Assembly (NCBI RefSeq): GCF_900239935.1
Contig: NZ_LT965928.1
Span: 2,373,520-2,437,519, forward strand
Source of the DNA: Pseudoalteromonas carrageenovora IAM 12662
GTDB taxonomy: Bacteria; Pseudomonadota; Gammaproteobacteria; Enterobacterales; Alteromonadaceae
DNA: 64,000 bases
Reading direction: 5' to 3'
Of this stretch, positions 1-9,047 are shown in pieces. Position 1 is the stretch's first letter. Every line of letters starts with the position of its first letter. The notes beneath the pieces were generated by a model. That model was given only the letters and a program-made list of their open reading frames with translations, ran no database searches and was not told the DNA's origin. The translations under genes and the position numbers were made by a program.

Positions 1-62
1 GCTCATTGAGTACCTTTGCGCAACTACTTTACTTTTTATCCGATTTTCCAATAAGGAGAGTT

Positions 63-1715
63 ATGAATAACAATTTTATTTTAACATCTGCAAGTCGCTG
101 GTCTTTGGCAATTTGCATGTTGGTCGCGCTGTTCAATTCAGGGGGGTCATCGGCCGTTGAATTCGGTTCCGAAGCAGCAATCAGCTCCTCACCGTTGCCC
201 CTGTTGACAGAAAAATCATCTAAATACCAGCGTCCGACTAATTGGGCACGATATAGACCCGCAATGCACCTGACCCCCGAAAAACACTGGATGAACGATC
301 CTCAGCGTCCAATTATGATTGACGGTATCTGGCACTACTATTACCTTTACAATGCCGATTATCCTATAGGGAATGGTACTGAGTGGTACCACGCAACCTC
401 GGTTGACCTTGTGCACTGGCAAGATCACGGCGTGGCAATTGATAAGTATAAGAATGGCCTCGGCGATATTGAAACCGGCAGCGCAGTAATTGACATCAAT
501 AACACTGCAGGCTTCGGTCCTGGCGCGGTAATCGCCATTATGACTCAACAGCACGAGGGTGTGCAGCGTCAATCACTCTTTGTCTCTACTGACGGCGGCT
601 ATCGATTTAAGGCCTACCAAGACAACCCTATTATGGACAACCCAGGATCCCAGCATTGGCGTGATCCTAAAATAGTCTGGGACGACACGCGCAATGAATG
701 GTTGATGGTTCTGGCTGAGGGTCATAAGATCGGCTTTTACACATCGCCCGATTTGAAGCATTGGAAGTATCAGTCTGGGTTCAAGCGCAGCGACCTTGGA
801 ATTCTGGAATGTCCAGACCTGTTTCGGATGTCGGTCAACGGTGACACTGCAACTACACGATGGGTGCTGGTAACTGGCGCGAACGGCTTTAAAAAAGGAA
901 TGACTACGGGAACTGTGTACTGGACCGGAGAATGGGACGGAGAACATTTCACCGCTGATCGCGATGAACCTCAATGGCTAGACTTCGGCGCCGACTTTTA
1001 TGCCACAGTGACATGGGACGACCCCCGCAACAATGACGCCGAACGCCTTACTTCGCGCTATGCCATCGGTTGGCTCAATAACTGGGCCTACGCCACCAAA
1101 CTCCCAACCGATGACTGGCACGGGGGAGCTAACTCGGTCGTACGGCGCATCATGCTTCAGTCCGTCGACGGTAAGCCACAACTTGTATCGCAACCCATAA
1201 ATGCGATCAACAAACTTGAAGGCAGTACAGTAGCTCGATCTAATATTCGGGTGACGGAAGCGTCGAAAACGACACTTCCTCAACCTCCGTCCGACGCCTA
1301 CCGTCTCCGTGTGAAGATTAATGCAGATTCAGATGCTAAAGAGGTCCGCTTCCGACTTAAGGAAGGAAAAAAGCACTTTTCTATCGTTGGGTACAACCTT
1401 GCGAATGACACTGTATTTATCCAACGCGATAGTGATGCTATAGCCAATGCGATGCCCAAAGTATATCGCGAGGTTCGAAAGTCGCCCGTACAAATGCGCG
1501 ATGGCTTTGTCATGTTGGATATCATTGTAGATACAACATCCATTGAGGTCTTTGTAAATAACGGAGAAGTTGTACTTTCAAATCTTGTATTCGGTGCCCC
1601 CGGAGCAAATGGCCTCTCTGTCGAGTCAATTGGAGGAAATACCGAACTGAGCTTATTTGAGCTAGCTCCTTTGAAGGTTGCCCCGATTATTCGCAGTAAA
1701 GGTAATACGCGCTAG
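63..1715 (+). CDS. Secreted GH32 beta-fructosidase (levanase/inulinase-like)
   Basis: Hydrolyses beta-fructosyl linkages in levan, inulin or sucrose-type substrates, probably outside the cytoplasm. The 550-residue product starts at the ATG at 63, chosen because AAGGAGAG lies at 53-60; an upstream in-frame TTG at 6 has no such site. A hydrophobic N-terminal segment (residues about 12-30) looks like a signal peptide. The three GH32 acidic motifs are present: WMNDP with the nucleophile near residue 79, WRDP near 199-202, and ECPD near 249-252. A C-terminal beta-sandwich region follows. There is no sugar transporter or regulator beside it in this window. Its base composition is visibly more GC-rich than the following genes, which suggests separate acquisition. 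The exact substrate cannot be read from sequence. Confidence 0.9.
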   Translation: MNNNFILTSASRWSLAICMLVALFNSGGSSAVEFGSEAAISSSPLPLLTEKSSKYQRPTNWARYRPAMHLTPEKHWMNDPQRPIMIDGIWHYYYLYNADYPIGNGTEWYHATSVDLVHWQDHGVAIDKYKNGLGDIETGSAVIDINNTAGFGPGAVIAIMTQQHEGVQRQSLFVSTDGGYRFKAYQDNPIMDNPGSQHWRDPKIVWDDTRNEWLMVLAEGHKIGFYTSPDLKHWKYQSGFKRSDLGILECPDLFRMSVNGDTATTRWVLVTGANGFKKGMTTGTVYWTGEWDGEHFTADRDEPQWLDFGADFYATVTWDDPRNNDAERLTSRYAIGWLNNWAYATKLPTDDWHGGANSVVRRIMLQSVDGKPQLVSQPINAINKLEGSTVARSNIRVTEASKTTLPQPPSDAYRLRVKINADSDAKEVRFRLKEGKKHFSIVGYNLANDTVFIQRDSDAIANAMPKVYREVRKSPVQMRDGFVMLDIIVDTTSIEVFVNNGEVVLSNLVFGAPGANGLSVESIGGNTELSLFELAPLKVAPIIRSKGNTR

Positions 1716-2369
1716 GCCTATGCTCCCGTGAAATTTTCGCCTAGATTGTATTTTAAGGTGTTGCTGGTTATTGTGTAATTAATAGATATCGTTCCAATGT
1801 GCTATCTCTCTATGAACAAAGAAGCTCGACAGCTATTGAAGTGAATTGAGCTTCCTGAAAAAACAATGATGTGGGTCTAGTTGTACATCAGATTGACAAA
1901 GCCAGAGAGATGTTGATAACTCTATAATTCACACGGAGTTTGATTTGAAATTTATCAACTAAAGTAGAGGGCTATATTTGTAATTCGTATCAGCTATTTT
2001 ACTAAGGTAATGGTAAGGTAATTTTGGACACCCATTGAGAAGGGAATATTATGCTAATAAGCATATAAATTTGGGTAAAAATCACAAAATTAAAACGCGA
2101 AACTTATTCCGCAGTAATCAAATAAGAAACTACTCAATTAGTTTAATTTAGGTTTAACGACAATTGACTCTAAGATTAAATATAAAGAGCCTTAAATTGT
2201 GGCCAATATAATTGGCCACTACATTTCGAGAATCCCTCCACAAATATACATCTCAAATGTTGGATGTACTACCACTACAATGTTTTTTATATAGTGGTCG
2301 AACTAACTAGCACTAGCCCTTGCATAGTTTCTATAACCTTCTATCTCACTTTACTCATTAGTAAAATTA
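1716..2369. other. Gene-free AT-rich spacer
   Basis: This 654-bp stretch between the GH32 gene and the MarR gene has no supported coding frame. It holds one striking palindrome (listed separately) and a loose inverted repeat (GAAGCTC near 1820, GAGCTTC near 1848). I see no RNA gene or transposase remnant in it. Confidence 0.6.
2199..2219. promoter_or_regulatory. Perfect 21-bp palindrome
   Basis: Arms GTGGCCAAT and ATTGGCCAC flank the centre ATA. It lies alone in AT-rich noncoding DNA with no following T-tract, so it looks more like a protein-binding dyad than a terminator. No adjacent gene start makes the target obvious. Confidence 0.4.
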
Positions 2370-2861
2370 TTACTCAGTATCAGATACTTCAAACTCATTA
2401 ACTTTCTTAATATTTTTATTTAGTTTAAGCAGGACATCAATAAGTGTATCAATCTCTTTTTCTGACACTCCATGTAATAGCAAGCTTTCTCGTTCTAAAG
2501 CGACAGTTAGAATTTCATCATGAAGTTTTTCTCCCTGAAGAGTTAGCTTTGCTAGCGAAGAGCGACCATCGTGCTCATCCTTTACAAAACTAATATGCTC
2601 TAACGTTTGTAATTGCTTTAAAGCGCGGCTCACAGCGGCTTTATCTAAACCAATGACCTGACAGATGCGATTTGCAGAAATATTTGATTCCACCTTGAGC
2701 ATTGCTAATACACGCCACTCAATAACGCCTACATTAAAGTTTTTTCGATAGCATACAGATGCACCACTTGAGAGTTTATTAGAAAGAAAATTTACAAGCG
2801 CAGGTATATATCGTTCAAGATCTAGCTGCTTAGCACTAGGTTCTTTGGGTTTAGAAGGCAT
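2370..2861 (-). CDS. MarR-family transcriptional regulator
   Basis: A 163-residue winged-helix regulator of the MarR type, probably sensing an aromatic ligand of the neighbouring oxygenase. The central part has the recognisable MarR arrangement: NRICQVIGLDKAAVSRALK as the helix-turn-helix and KDEHDGRSSLAKLT as the wing with the DxRS motif. The start is uncertain: the ATG at 2861 was chosen over an in-frame TTG at 2873. It is divergent from the reductase/oxygenase pair at 3065-5101, and the spacer carries a perfect dyad (3003-3020). That arrangement is typical of a local repressor of the divergent operon. The ligand is unknown. Confidence 0.85.
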   Translation of the reverse strand: MPSKPKEPSAKQLDLERYIPALVNFLSNKLSSGASVCYRKNFNVGVIEWRVLAMLKVESNISANRICQVIGLDKAAVSRALKQLQTLEHISFVKDEHDGRSSLAKLTLQGEKLHDEILTVALERESLLLHGVSEKEIDTLIDVLLKLNKNIKKVNEFEVSDTE

Positions 2862-2893
2862 TGGTTTTTCCAATTTTCAGGGTATAAATAAAT

Positions 2894-2906
2894 TTTACTA
2901 GGTAAA
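2894..2906. promoter_or_regulatory. Minor dyad upstream of MarR gene
   Basis: TTTAC-TAG-GTAAA forms a short perfect dyad about 35 bp upstream of the MarR start. It could be an autoregulatory site, but it is short and AT-rich, so the support is weak. Confidence 0.3.
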
Positions 2907-3002
2907 TCTTGAGATTAAAACTATTTATGATCATTGCTTATTACGATCAAAGAGTTTTACATTCATAACGTTAACACTGAGTTAATCCCTACACCCAAAT
3001 TA

Positions 3003-3020
3003 TAGTTGACACCTCAACTA
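3003..3020. promoter_or_regulatory. Probable MarR operator
   Basis: A perfect inverted repeat, TAGTTGA-CACC-TCAACTA, lies 44 bp upstream of the reductase start in the spacer shared with the divergent MarR gene. Its size and position fit a MarR dimer site overlapping the reductase promoter. Binding is inferred. Confidence 0.55.
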
Positions 3021-3064
3021 CAATTCAACATTATAAACATAAAGTAACAAACATTAGGAACTTT

Positions 3065-4012
3065 ATGTTTTCAGTAAACGTACGCTGTAAAAAGGTTGAA
3101 ACACCTAATATTGTCAGTTTTGAGCTAATACCTATAAATGCGCAAGCTTTACCTAAATTTGATGCGGGTAGCCACATTGATGTGGTGCTTAATGATAAAA
3201 TAACTCGTCAGTACTCACTTATCAGCCATCCTCAATCCGATGAGTTTTATAAAATAGCGGTATTAAAAGATGCCAATTCACGAGGAGGCTCAATTGCACT
3301 TCACTCTGATGTGCAAGTCGGTGATACATTATCAATTTCTGATCCTCGCAACCTCTTTGCACTCAATTCAACTCATAATAAAGCACTATTATTCGCAGGC
3401 GGTATAGGCATTACTCCAATAATCTCAATGGCAAGAGAGCTTGATATTAACGGCGTTGATTTTGAGCTTCATTATCATGCTAAATCCCCCGTAGAGGCAG
3501 CTTTTTATCAAGAATTGCTAGAGTGTTCATTTTCTGAAAAGGTATTTTTTCACTTTTCAACCCAGCCAAAAAAAGATGCAAAAGAACTTATTGGTGAATT
3601 TAAAACGAATACGCATTTATACACTTGTGGCCCAGCAGCTTATATGGAATATATTTTTAACAGTGCAAAATCAAATAACTGGAAAGACGAGTACTTACAC
3701 AAAGAAAATTTTAAAGCTGAACCTAAAGCAGAAGGTTCTGAAGATATTCCGTTTAAGCTCATTTTGAGCCGTTCAGGCTTAGAAATTGATGTTTCTGCAG
3801 AGCAAACCGCTTTAGAAGCAATGGAAGATGCGGGTATTGAGTTAGACGTATCATGCGAAATGGGAATTTGCGGTACATGCGTTACCTCTGTGACATGCGG
3901 TATACCCGACCACAGAGATGAATTCTTTACTGCTGATGAAAAAGCAAAAAACGATAGGTTCACACCCTGTTGTTCAAGAGCGTTAAGCAACTCTCTAACG
4001 CTAGATTTATAG
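3065..4012 (+). CDS. VanB-like oxygenase reductase (FMN/NAD, plant-type 2Fe-2S)
   Basis: Electron-transfer component that passes electrons from NAD(P)H to the Rieske oxygenase encoded next. The 315 residues follow the phthalate dioxygenase reductase order. The FMN-binding barrel has RQYSLIS near residue 55. A nucleotide domain has LLFAGGIGITP near residue 110. The C-terminal ferredoxin has cluster cysteines in CEMGICGTC near residues 265-273 and a last cysteine in the PCC near 303. The family includes VanB. It is not a copy of the second reductase at 6771-7727, so this pair may serve another substrate. It lies 36 bp upstream of its oxygenase and is probably repressed by the divergent MarR protein. 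Confidence 0.88.
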   Translation: MFSVNVRCKKVETPNIVSFELIPINAQALPKFDAGSHIDVVLNDKITRQYSLISHPQSDEFYKIAVLKDANSRGGSIALHSDVQVGDTLSISDPRNLFALNSTHNKALLFAGGIGITPIISMARELDINGVDFELHYHAKSPVEAAFYQELLECSFSEKVFFHFSTQPKKDAKELIGEFKTNTHLYTCGPAAYMEYIFNSAKSNNWKDEYLHKENFKAEPKAEGSEDIPFKLILSRSGLEIDVSAEQTALEAMEDAGIELDVSCEMGICGTCVTSVTCGIPDHRDEFFTADEKAKNDRFTPCCSRALSNSLTLDL

Positions 4013-4048
4013 AGAAAATTTTAACACGAGACTTTACACGAGACACTT

Positions 4049-5101
4049 ATGACCACACATACACAAACTAATTCGGACACTAAAACCCCCTTTCCTCTTA
4101 ACATGTGGTACTTAGCAGCACTAAGCAAAGAGTTAACCGACAAGCCACTAGCTCGCACTTTATTAAACACCCCTATAGTTTTATTTAGAGATGCACAAGG
4201 CCATGCTAGCGCACTTGAAGATCGTTGTTGCCATCGCCAACTACCTTTATCGATGGGAACACTTGAAAAAGAAGGATTAAGATGCGGTTATCATGGTCTA
4301 TTATTTAATGGCCAAGGCCAATGTCTTGAAGTACCAGGGCAAAAAAAAGTTCCAAGAAAAGCAAAAGTAACGCCTTTTACACTTAAAGAGCAAGATGATT
4401 TAATTTGGATTTGGTTTGGTTCAGAGCAAGGCTCAACCCCTGATCAAGACCCACCTCGCTATCTTTATCATTCTGACGAAAAATATGTTTACGATGGTGA
4501 TGTATATCACTACCAAGCACCATTTCAACTCATACATGACAATTTACTTGATCTTAGCCACTTAGGTTACGTACACCTTAAAACGATTGGTGGTGACGCT
4601 AAAACACATATGAATGCACAAATGGATGTAGAAGCTATAGGTGATAAAGTGACCGTAAAACGTTACATGCCAAATTCAACTCCGCCACCAACATATACAG
4701 CTGCTTATCCATTTAAAGATAAAATAGATCGCTGGCAAGAAATTGAATTCTATCCATCACATTTAAGGATATGGACTGGCGGTATTGACGCAAACAGTGA
4801 ATCGGTAACTAACCCTAACCGTGGCGGCTTTCATATGCGTGGCTTACATTGCATAACCCCAGAAACAGAAGAAACATGTCATTATTTTTGGACTATATCA
4901 ACAAACCCAACAACTGATATTGAAAATGTAAAACAAAAAGTAGTAGAACAAACTCGTTACACGTTCAATGAAGACAAAGTGGTTATTGAAGCGCAACACA
5001 AATCAATGAAGCACTTTAAAGGGCAACCTATGATTGATATCCATGTTGATACCGGTGCAAATTACGCTAGGCGAATAATTAAGCGCTTATGTGAAGCTTA
5101 A
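4049..5101 (+). CDS. VanA-like Rieske aromatic oxygenase (O-demethylase type)
   Basis: Terminal oxygenase of a two-component system, 350 residues, the usual VanA length. The N-terminal Rieske domain binds 2Fe-2S through CCHRQ near residues 55-57 and CGYHG near 75-78. The mononuclear iron motif is DLSHLGYVH near residues 170-178. The family performs oxidative O-demethylation of methoxylated aromatics such as vanillate, or related hydroxylations. A genuine vanAB-vanR set lies 1.7 kb downstream with a different regulator family, so this pair probably acts on a different methoxyaromatic. The substrate cannot be deduced. Cotranscribed with the reductase; a strong hairpin follows at 5131. Confidence 0.88.
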   Translation: MTTHTQTNSDTKTPFPLNMWYLAALSKELTDKPLARTLLNTPIVLFRDAQGHASALEDRCCHRQLPLSMGTLEKEGLRCGYHGLLFNGQGQCLEVPGQKKVPRKAKVTPFTLKEQDDLIWIWFGSEQGSTPDQDPPRYLYHSDEKYVYDGDVYHYQAPFQLIHDNLLDLSHLGYVHLKTIGGDAKTHMNAQMDVEAIGDKVTVKRYMPNSTPPPTYTAAYPFKDKIDRWQEIEFYPSHLRIWTGGIDANSESVTNPNRGGFHMRGLHCITPETEETCHYFWTISTNPTTDIENVKQKVVEQTRYTFNEDKVVIEAQHKSMKHFKGQPMIDIHVDTGANYARRIIKRLCEA

Positions 5102-5130
5102 AGGCTTGTTTTATTTATATTAACTCAAAC

Positions 5131-5171
5131 TGAGGTATTACTTTTTCAATGGCCTACAAAGTAATACCTCA
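5131..5171 (+). terminator. Hairpin terminator after the Rieske oxygenase
   Basis: Perfect 14-bp arms, TGAGGTATTACTTT and AAAGTAATACCTCA, are separated by 13 nt, 30 bp after the oxygenase stop. There is no long T-tract, but the stem is strong. Confidence 0.65.
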
Positions 5172-5333
5172 TCATATTGGACCAAAAAATACGCTAATTA
5201 AAAATTACGTCGATACTTAGTAGACCAGCTTGCTACCTCTGTTGCTATTAGCAATAATAAACGCATTAACAAACCCATGTTCTCAAACACCACCTTTAAT
5301 TATTTTTACAGTCTATGCGTTTAAGGATCATAT

Positions 5334-6701
5334 TTGTTTAAACTTCCTATTACTACCATTGCACTTATAATTGTATGCAGCGGATCTATTATCGGACCTC
5401 TTGGCATGGCCGGCGTCAACATAGCTATTCCAAATCTTGCAGAGGATTTACAAGCAAGCGCTAAAATGATTGGTTGGATGCCGACCCTTTACTTACTTAG
5501 TAGCGTAATATTTATGCTGCCTTGCGGGAAAATTGCCGATAACTATGGTCGAAAACGAGTATATGCATTTGGTTTAGGCCTAAATGCACTCGCATCACTG
5601 ATGTGTGCTATTGCGTCATCAATTGAATGGGTGCTTTTTTGGCGTTTTGTACAAGGCGCTGCAGGTGCCATGATTTTTGGTATTGGTGTTGCAATTATTA
5701 CTTCTATTACGCCAAATAATAAAAGAGGCATGGCACTAGGCACCTCTGCAGCGTGTGTGTATATAGGCTTAAGTGCAGCCCCTGCAATAGGCGGTTGGCT
5801 CACCGAAATATGGGGATGGCGAGCTGTATTTTACTCTCAAATTCCGCTTGTGCTTCTGCTACTACTTGCTATTAAACTTTTTTTACATGGTGAGTGGAAA
5901 AACGATAAAAAATCTTCGTTTGACTGGTGGGGTACTGCGCTTTTCTCACTCTTTGCAATATGTTTAGTATTAGGACTCAGTGATCTACCCACTATGACAG
6001 GATGGGGTTTAACATTACTTTCAGTAATAAGCTTAGGATTATTTATTATTCACCAAAGTAAAAGTAGGCGACCATTAATCAGAGTACAAATGTTTTTAGA
6101 AAGCAGAGTATTCAGCTTATCGCTGTCTACATCGTTTTTAATGTACGCCAGTAATTTTTCATTGGCTTTTTTGTTAAGCTTATATCTGCAATATATTAAA
6201 GGGTTAAGTCCTTCTCATGCTGGCCAAATCGTGTTACTGCAAGCAGTTTCTATGGCCATTATGGCACCATTGTCTGGTAAACTTTCAGATAAAATACAGC
6301 CACGCATAATAGCTACATTTGGCTGTATAATTGTTATGGTCAGCTTTTTTTTACTATCACTGTTATCTATGGACTCAAGTATCACATACATAAGTGGCTC
6401 ACTGTTATTGTTAGGTATTGGCTTTGGCTTATTCTCAACACCTAACAATAATGCAATTATGGGCGCTGTAGATAAGAATGAGTTAGGCGTAGCCTCTTCT
6501 TCCATGAATTTATCACGAACAATTGGTAATTTATTTGGAATGAGCTTGGTAAATTTAATTGTGCATTATTACTTAGGGGACAGCACGTTTTCAGCGCAAC
6601 ATAGTCATGCTTTAATGAGTACAATTTCACTCGCGTTTAACGTGTCTTTAGGCTTTGTAATTCTAGCAAGCTGTATCTCGGCATTTCGTGGGAAAGCCTA
6701 A
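5334..6701 (+). CDS. DHA2-type MFS transporter
   Basis: Inner-membrane major facilitator, 455 residues, resembling the EmrB/QacA (DHA2) branch. It has the family's PNLAEDL segment after the first helix, motif A in GKIADNYGRKR near residue 66 and a glycine-rich motif C near residues 108-120, with about 14 hydrophobic segments. The start is a TTG at 5334, supported by AAGGA six bases upstream; no ATG is better placed. It lies downstream of the Rieske pair and convergent to vanB. It may export a toxic aromatic or take up the substrate; DHA2 members are usually exporters. Confidence 0.85.
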   Translation: MFKLPITTIALIIVCSGSIIGPLGMAGVNIAIPNLAEDLQASAKMIGWMPTLYLLSSVIFMLPCGKIADNYGRKRVYAFGLGLNALASLMCAIASSIEWVLFWRFVQGAAGAMIFGIGVAIITSITPNNKRGMALGTSAACVYIGLSAAPAIGGWLTEIWGWRAVFYSQIPLVLLLLLAIKLFLHGEWKNDKKSSFDWWGTALFSLFAICLVLGLSDLPTMTGWGLTLLSVISLGLFIIHQSKSRRPLIRVQMFLESRVFSLSLSTSFLMYASNFSLAFLLSLYLQYIKGLSPSHAGQIVLLQAVSMAIMAPLSGKLSDKIQPRIIATFGCIIVMVSFFLLSLLSMDSSITYISGSLLLLGIGFGLFSTPNNNAIMGAVDKNELGVASSSMNLSRTIGNLFGMSLVNLIVHYYLGDSTFSAQHSHALMSTISLAFNVSLGFVILASCISAFRGKA

Positions 6702-6722
6702 ATTATGCGTTGCTGATACGGG

Positions 6723-6764
6723 TTACACGTATAAAAGTAATTATAAATCGCTTTATACGTGTAA
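6723..6764. terminator. Bidirectional hairpin between MFS gene and vanB
   Basis: Perfect 13-bp arms TTACACGTATAAA and TTTATACGTGTAA lie between two convergent genes, with only a few bases to the vanB stop. This fits a shared terminator. Confidence 0.7.
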
Positions 6765-6770
6765 GTGTAT

Positions 6771-7727
6771 TTATAAATCGAGTGTTATGGACCCTGTTTT
6801 TGCTCTTGAACAACACGGCATAATCAACTTGCCTTGTGCTTTTTCTTTGTCTGTTAAAAAAACATCGCGATGTTCCGGATTGCCTTCCACTACACCAGTT
6901 TGGCAAGTGCCACAAACTCCTGATTCACATGCAACTGGTATAAATATCCCATTAACCTCTAGCACTTGAGAAATAGACTGCCCTTCGCCTACAGTAAACT
7001 GTTTACCTGAGCTAGCAATTTTTACAGTGAATGACGTGTCTTCTAAAACATTTTCAGCAACCACTGGTGCGGCGAAGTATTCTCGATGTAATCTCTCCTC
7101 AGACCAACCTAGCAAACGAGCTTGAGTTAATACATATGTTATAAACTCAGCAGGCCCACATATATACAAGTCAGTACCACGAATATGCTCACCTAGCACC
7201 TGTTCTACATCCATACGACCCGATTGCAATTCTTGGCTAAAGTGAAACACTATTTTATCGCTAAACGGCCCTAATTTTAATGCTTCAACAAATGCTGCAG
7301 TTTCAGAAGATTTAGCGCAATAGTGAAATGCGAAAGGTGTCCCCAAACTATGTAATGTTTGAGCCATCGTTATTAATGGCGTAACCCCTATTCCACCCGC
7401 AATCAGTAATGTATTTTTCTTTGGCTTCAGCAATGAGAAGTGATTTTTAGGTTCACTTACTTCGACTTTATCGCCTATTTTTAGGTTATGCACCTCCGCT
7501 GAGCCACCACGAGATTGAGGATCTTTTAATACTGCAATTTCGTAGTAACGAGGGTCGCACTGTAACCGACATAGAGAATATTGACGAAGCAAACCATTTG
7601 GTAGCTTTATATCAATATGTGCACCTGCCTCAAATGGTGGCAAATTCACATTGTCAGCGCGTCCAAGTACGAGCCTCACAACCGCCTTTGCCTCAATGAC
7701 CACATTTTTAACAATAACTGAAATCAT
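6771..7727 (-). CDS. vanB: Vanillate O-demethylase reductase
   Basis: Reductase that supplies electrons to VanA for vanillate demethylation to protocatechuate and formaldehyde. It has 318 residues with the FMN domain (RQYSL near residue 50), the nucleotide-binding LLIAGGIGVTP near 106-116 and a C-terminal plant-type ferredoxin (CESGVCGTC near 268-276, PCCSRA near 305). It follows vanA by 14 bp on the same strand and so forms vanAB. Assignment to vanillate rests on the divergent VanR-type regulator, the VanR-like operators and the protocatechuate pathway downstream in the window. Confidence 0.88.
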   Translation of the reverse strand: MISVIVKNVVIEAKAVVRLVLGRADNVNLPPFEAGAHIDIKLPNGLLRQYSLCRLQCDPRYYEIAVLKDPQSRGGSAEVHNLKIGDKVEVSEPKNHFSLLKPKKNTLLIAGGIGVTPLITMAQTLHSLGTPFAFHYCAKSSETAAFVEALKLGPFSDKIVFHFSQELQSGRMDVEQVLGEHIRGTDLYICGPAEFITYVLTQARLLGWSEERLHREYFAAPVVAENVLEDTSFTVKIASSGKQFTVGEGQSISQVLEVNGIFIPVACESGVCGTCQTGVVEGNPEHRDVFLTDKEKAQGKLIMPCCSRAKTGSITLDL

Positions 7728-7741
7728 CTTAATTCCCTTTG

Positions 7742-8833
7742 TTAAAATGTTACTGATTGGAGTGGTAGCTCGTCTGTAGATATATTTTTCGCATTTATTT
7801 CTTTATCGATTAAACGCTCAATGATACGTCGCGACTGAACACCACCGGCATCTATATCAAGCTTTAAAAGATCAAATTGCGGGAAACTCTTCAGATTTTG
7901 TTGCTGACGTTCTAATACCTCTAAATCTTCTTGGAAAATACTGCCTTGCCCTTCTCTAATTTTATCAGTTAATGTAACGTCTTGAGCATTAAAGTTACGT
8001 GCCATCCCCCAAAAGTACCACATCGTATTTTCAGTCTCAGGAGTAATAAAATCAACCACTGTACTGCTCGCTTTTTTATTCTTTGGTGCATCAAAACCAC
8101 CATAACCAGCATGTGCTACACCCACATCAATCATTACATGTGATGGCGGCATAAAGCGACAAATTTGCCAACGGTCTACTGGTGTATCCGATGCAAGCCC
8201 ATTACCCTCCAGAGCAGTTCGCCAAAATGGCGGTGCCATAATATTTTCCATATAACGGCGACAAAAAACTTTATCGCCTTCTACTTCAGTTTGCACCGGA
8301 GACTCATCAATTTCTTTTTGGCCTATACTACTAGCATGAACGTAGGTTTCATGTGTTAAGTCCATTAGATTATCGATCATTAAACGATAGTCGCATTTTA
8401 TATGATACAACCCCCCCCCATAGGCCCAAGTATCATCTTCAGCCCAAGGTAAGTGTGGGATAAGATCTGTATTTGCAGCCTCTTTATCACCAGGCCAAAC
8501 CCAGATAAAACCAAAGCGCTCCTCAACTGCAAATGACTTCATACACGGAAATCTCTGCACACGTTGCAGCGGCATTTCTTTTGTTTTACCGTCCTCACCC
8601 ATTTTTAGACCATGATAGCCGCATACAAGCAAGCCGTCCTCAACATATCCTAAAGATAAAGCTGCGCCACGGTGTGGACAAAAATCTAGCACCGCAGCTA
8701 CTTTTCCATCCGCCTGACGATAAAAAGCAATACTTTGATCACACACTTTTCGGCCGAGTGGTTTATTGTGATTGATTTCATCACTCATTGCCGCCACATA
8801 CCATGTATTTTTAATAAAGATCTGCTTAGCCAT
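7742..8833 (-). CDS. vanA: Vanillate O-demethylase oxygenase
   Basis: Rieske oxygenase that demethylates vanillate to protocatechuate. The start is the ATG at 8833 (363 residues, first residues MAKQIFIKNTW), preceded by GGAG; an upstream in-frame extension to 8926 would run into the operator region and is rejected. Rieske ligands are in CPHRGA near residues 51-53 and CGYHG near 71-74; the catalytic iron motif is DLTHETYVH near 163-171. The codons around 8411 include a run of nine C/G bases that stays in frame. Transcribed with vanB, divergent from vanR, with three operator copies in the spacer. Confidence 0.92.
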   Translation of the reverse strand: MAKQIFIKNTWYVAAMSDEINHNKPLGRKVCDQSIAFYRQADGKVAAVLDFCPHRGAALSLGYVEDGLLVCGYHGLKMGEDGKTKEMPLQRVQRFPCMKSFAVEERFGFIWVWPGDKEAANTDLIPHLPWAEDDTWAYGGGLYHIKCDYRLMIDNLMDLTHETYVHASSIGQKEIDESPVQTEVEGDKVFCRRYMENIMAPPFWRTALEGNGLASDTPVDRWQICRFMPPSHVMIDVGVAHAGYGGFDAPKNKKASSTVVDFITPETENTMWYFWGMARNFNAQDVTLTDKIREGQGSIFQEDLEVLERQQQNLKSFPQFDLLKLDIDAGGVQSRRIIERLIDKEINAKNISTDELPLQSVTF

Positions 8834-8863
8834 ACCTTGATCTCCTGTTGTGTTTTTGTTGTC

Positions 8864-8875
8864 ATTGGATCCAAT
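8864..8875. promoter_or_regulatory. VanR operator copy 1 (perfect palindrome)
   Basis: ATTGGATCCAAT, a perfect 12-bp palindrome 30 bp upstream of the vanA start. It equals the VanR operator I recall from Caulobacter vanAB. Its position fits direct repression of vanA. Confidence 0.8.
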
Positions 8876-8915
8876 ATAAACTAATAAACAAGATAAATGA
8901 AACAAATATGCACAA

Positions 8916-8927
8916 ATTGGATCCATA
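8916..8927. promoter_or_regulatory. VanR operator copy 2 (variant)
   Basis: ATTGGATCCATA, matching the perfect copy at 10 of 12 positions, in the middle of the vanA-vanR spacer. Confidence 0.65.
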
Positions 8928-9009
8928 TAATTTTCTTTTTTGCACTTTTAGTCACGCTTTAGTTGTAAATTCACACTATTTCAATGACTATATGCAGTGT
9001 AGATTCCTA

Positions 9010-9021
9010 ATTGGATCCAGT
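9010..9021. promoter_or_regulatory. VanR operator copy 3 (variant)
   Basis: ATTGGATCCAGT, matching the perfect copy at 11 of 12 positions, 26 bp upstream of the vanR start. This position suggests autoregulation. Confidence 0.7.
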
Positions 9022-9047
9022 TTAAAAAGTAATTGAGGTAATTTTTT

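Noticed and set aside
8411..8419. Run of nine C in vanA as a possible frameshift
   Set aside because: The frame continues through it with the conserved WAYGGGLYH segment, so the length is correct as given.
7742..8926. 394-residue version of VanA starting at 8926
   Set aside because: The extra 31 residues run through the perfect VanR operator and lack a ribosome site; the ATG at 8833 has GGAG and the usual N terminus.
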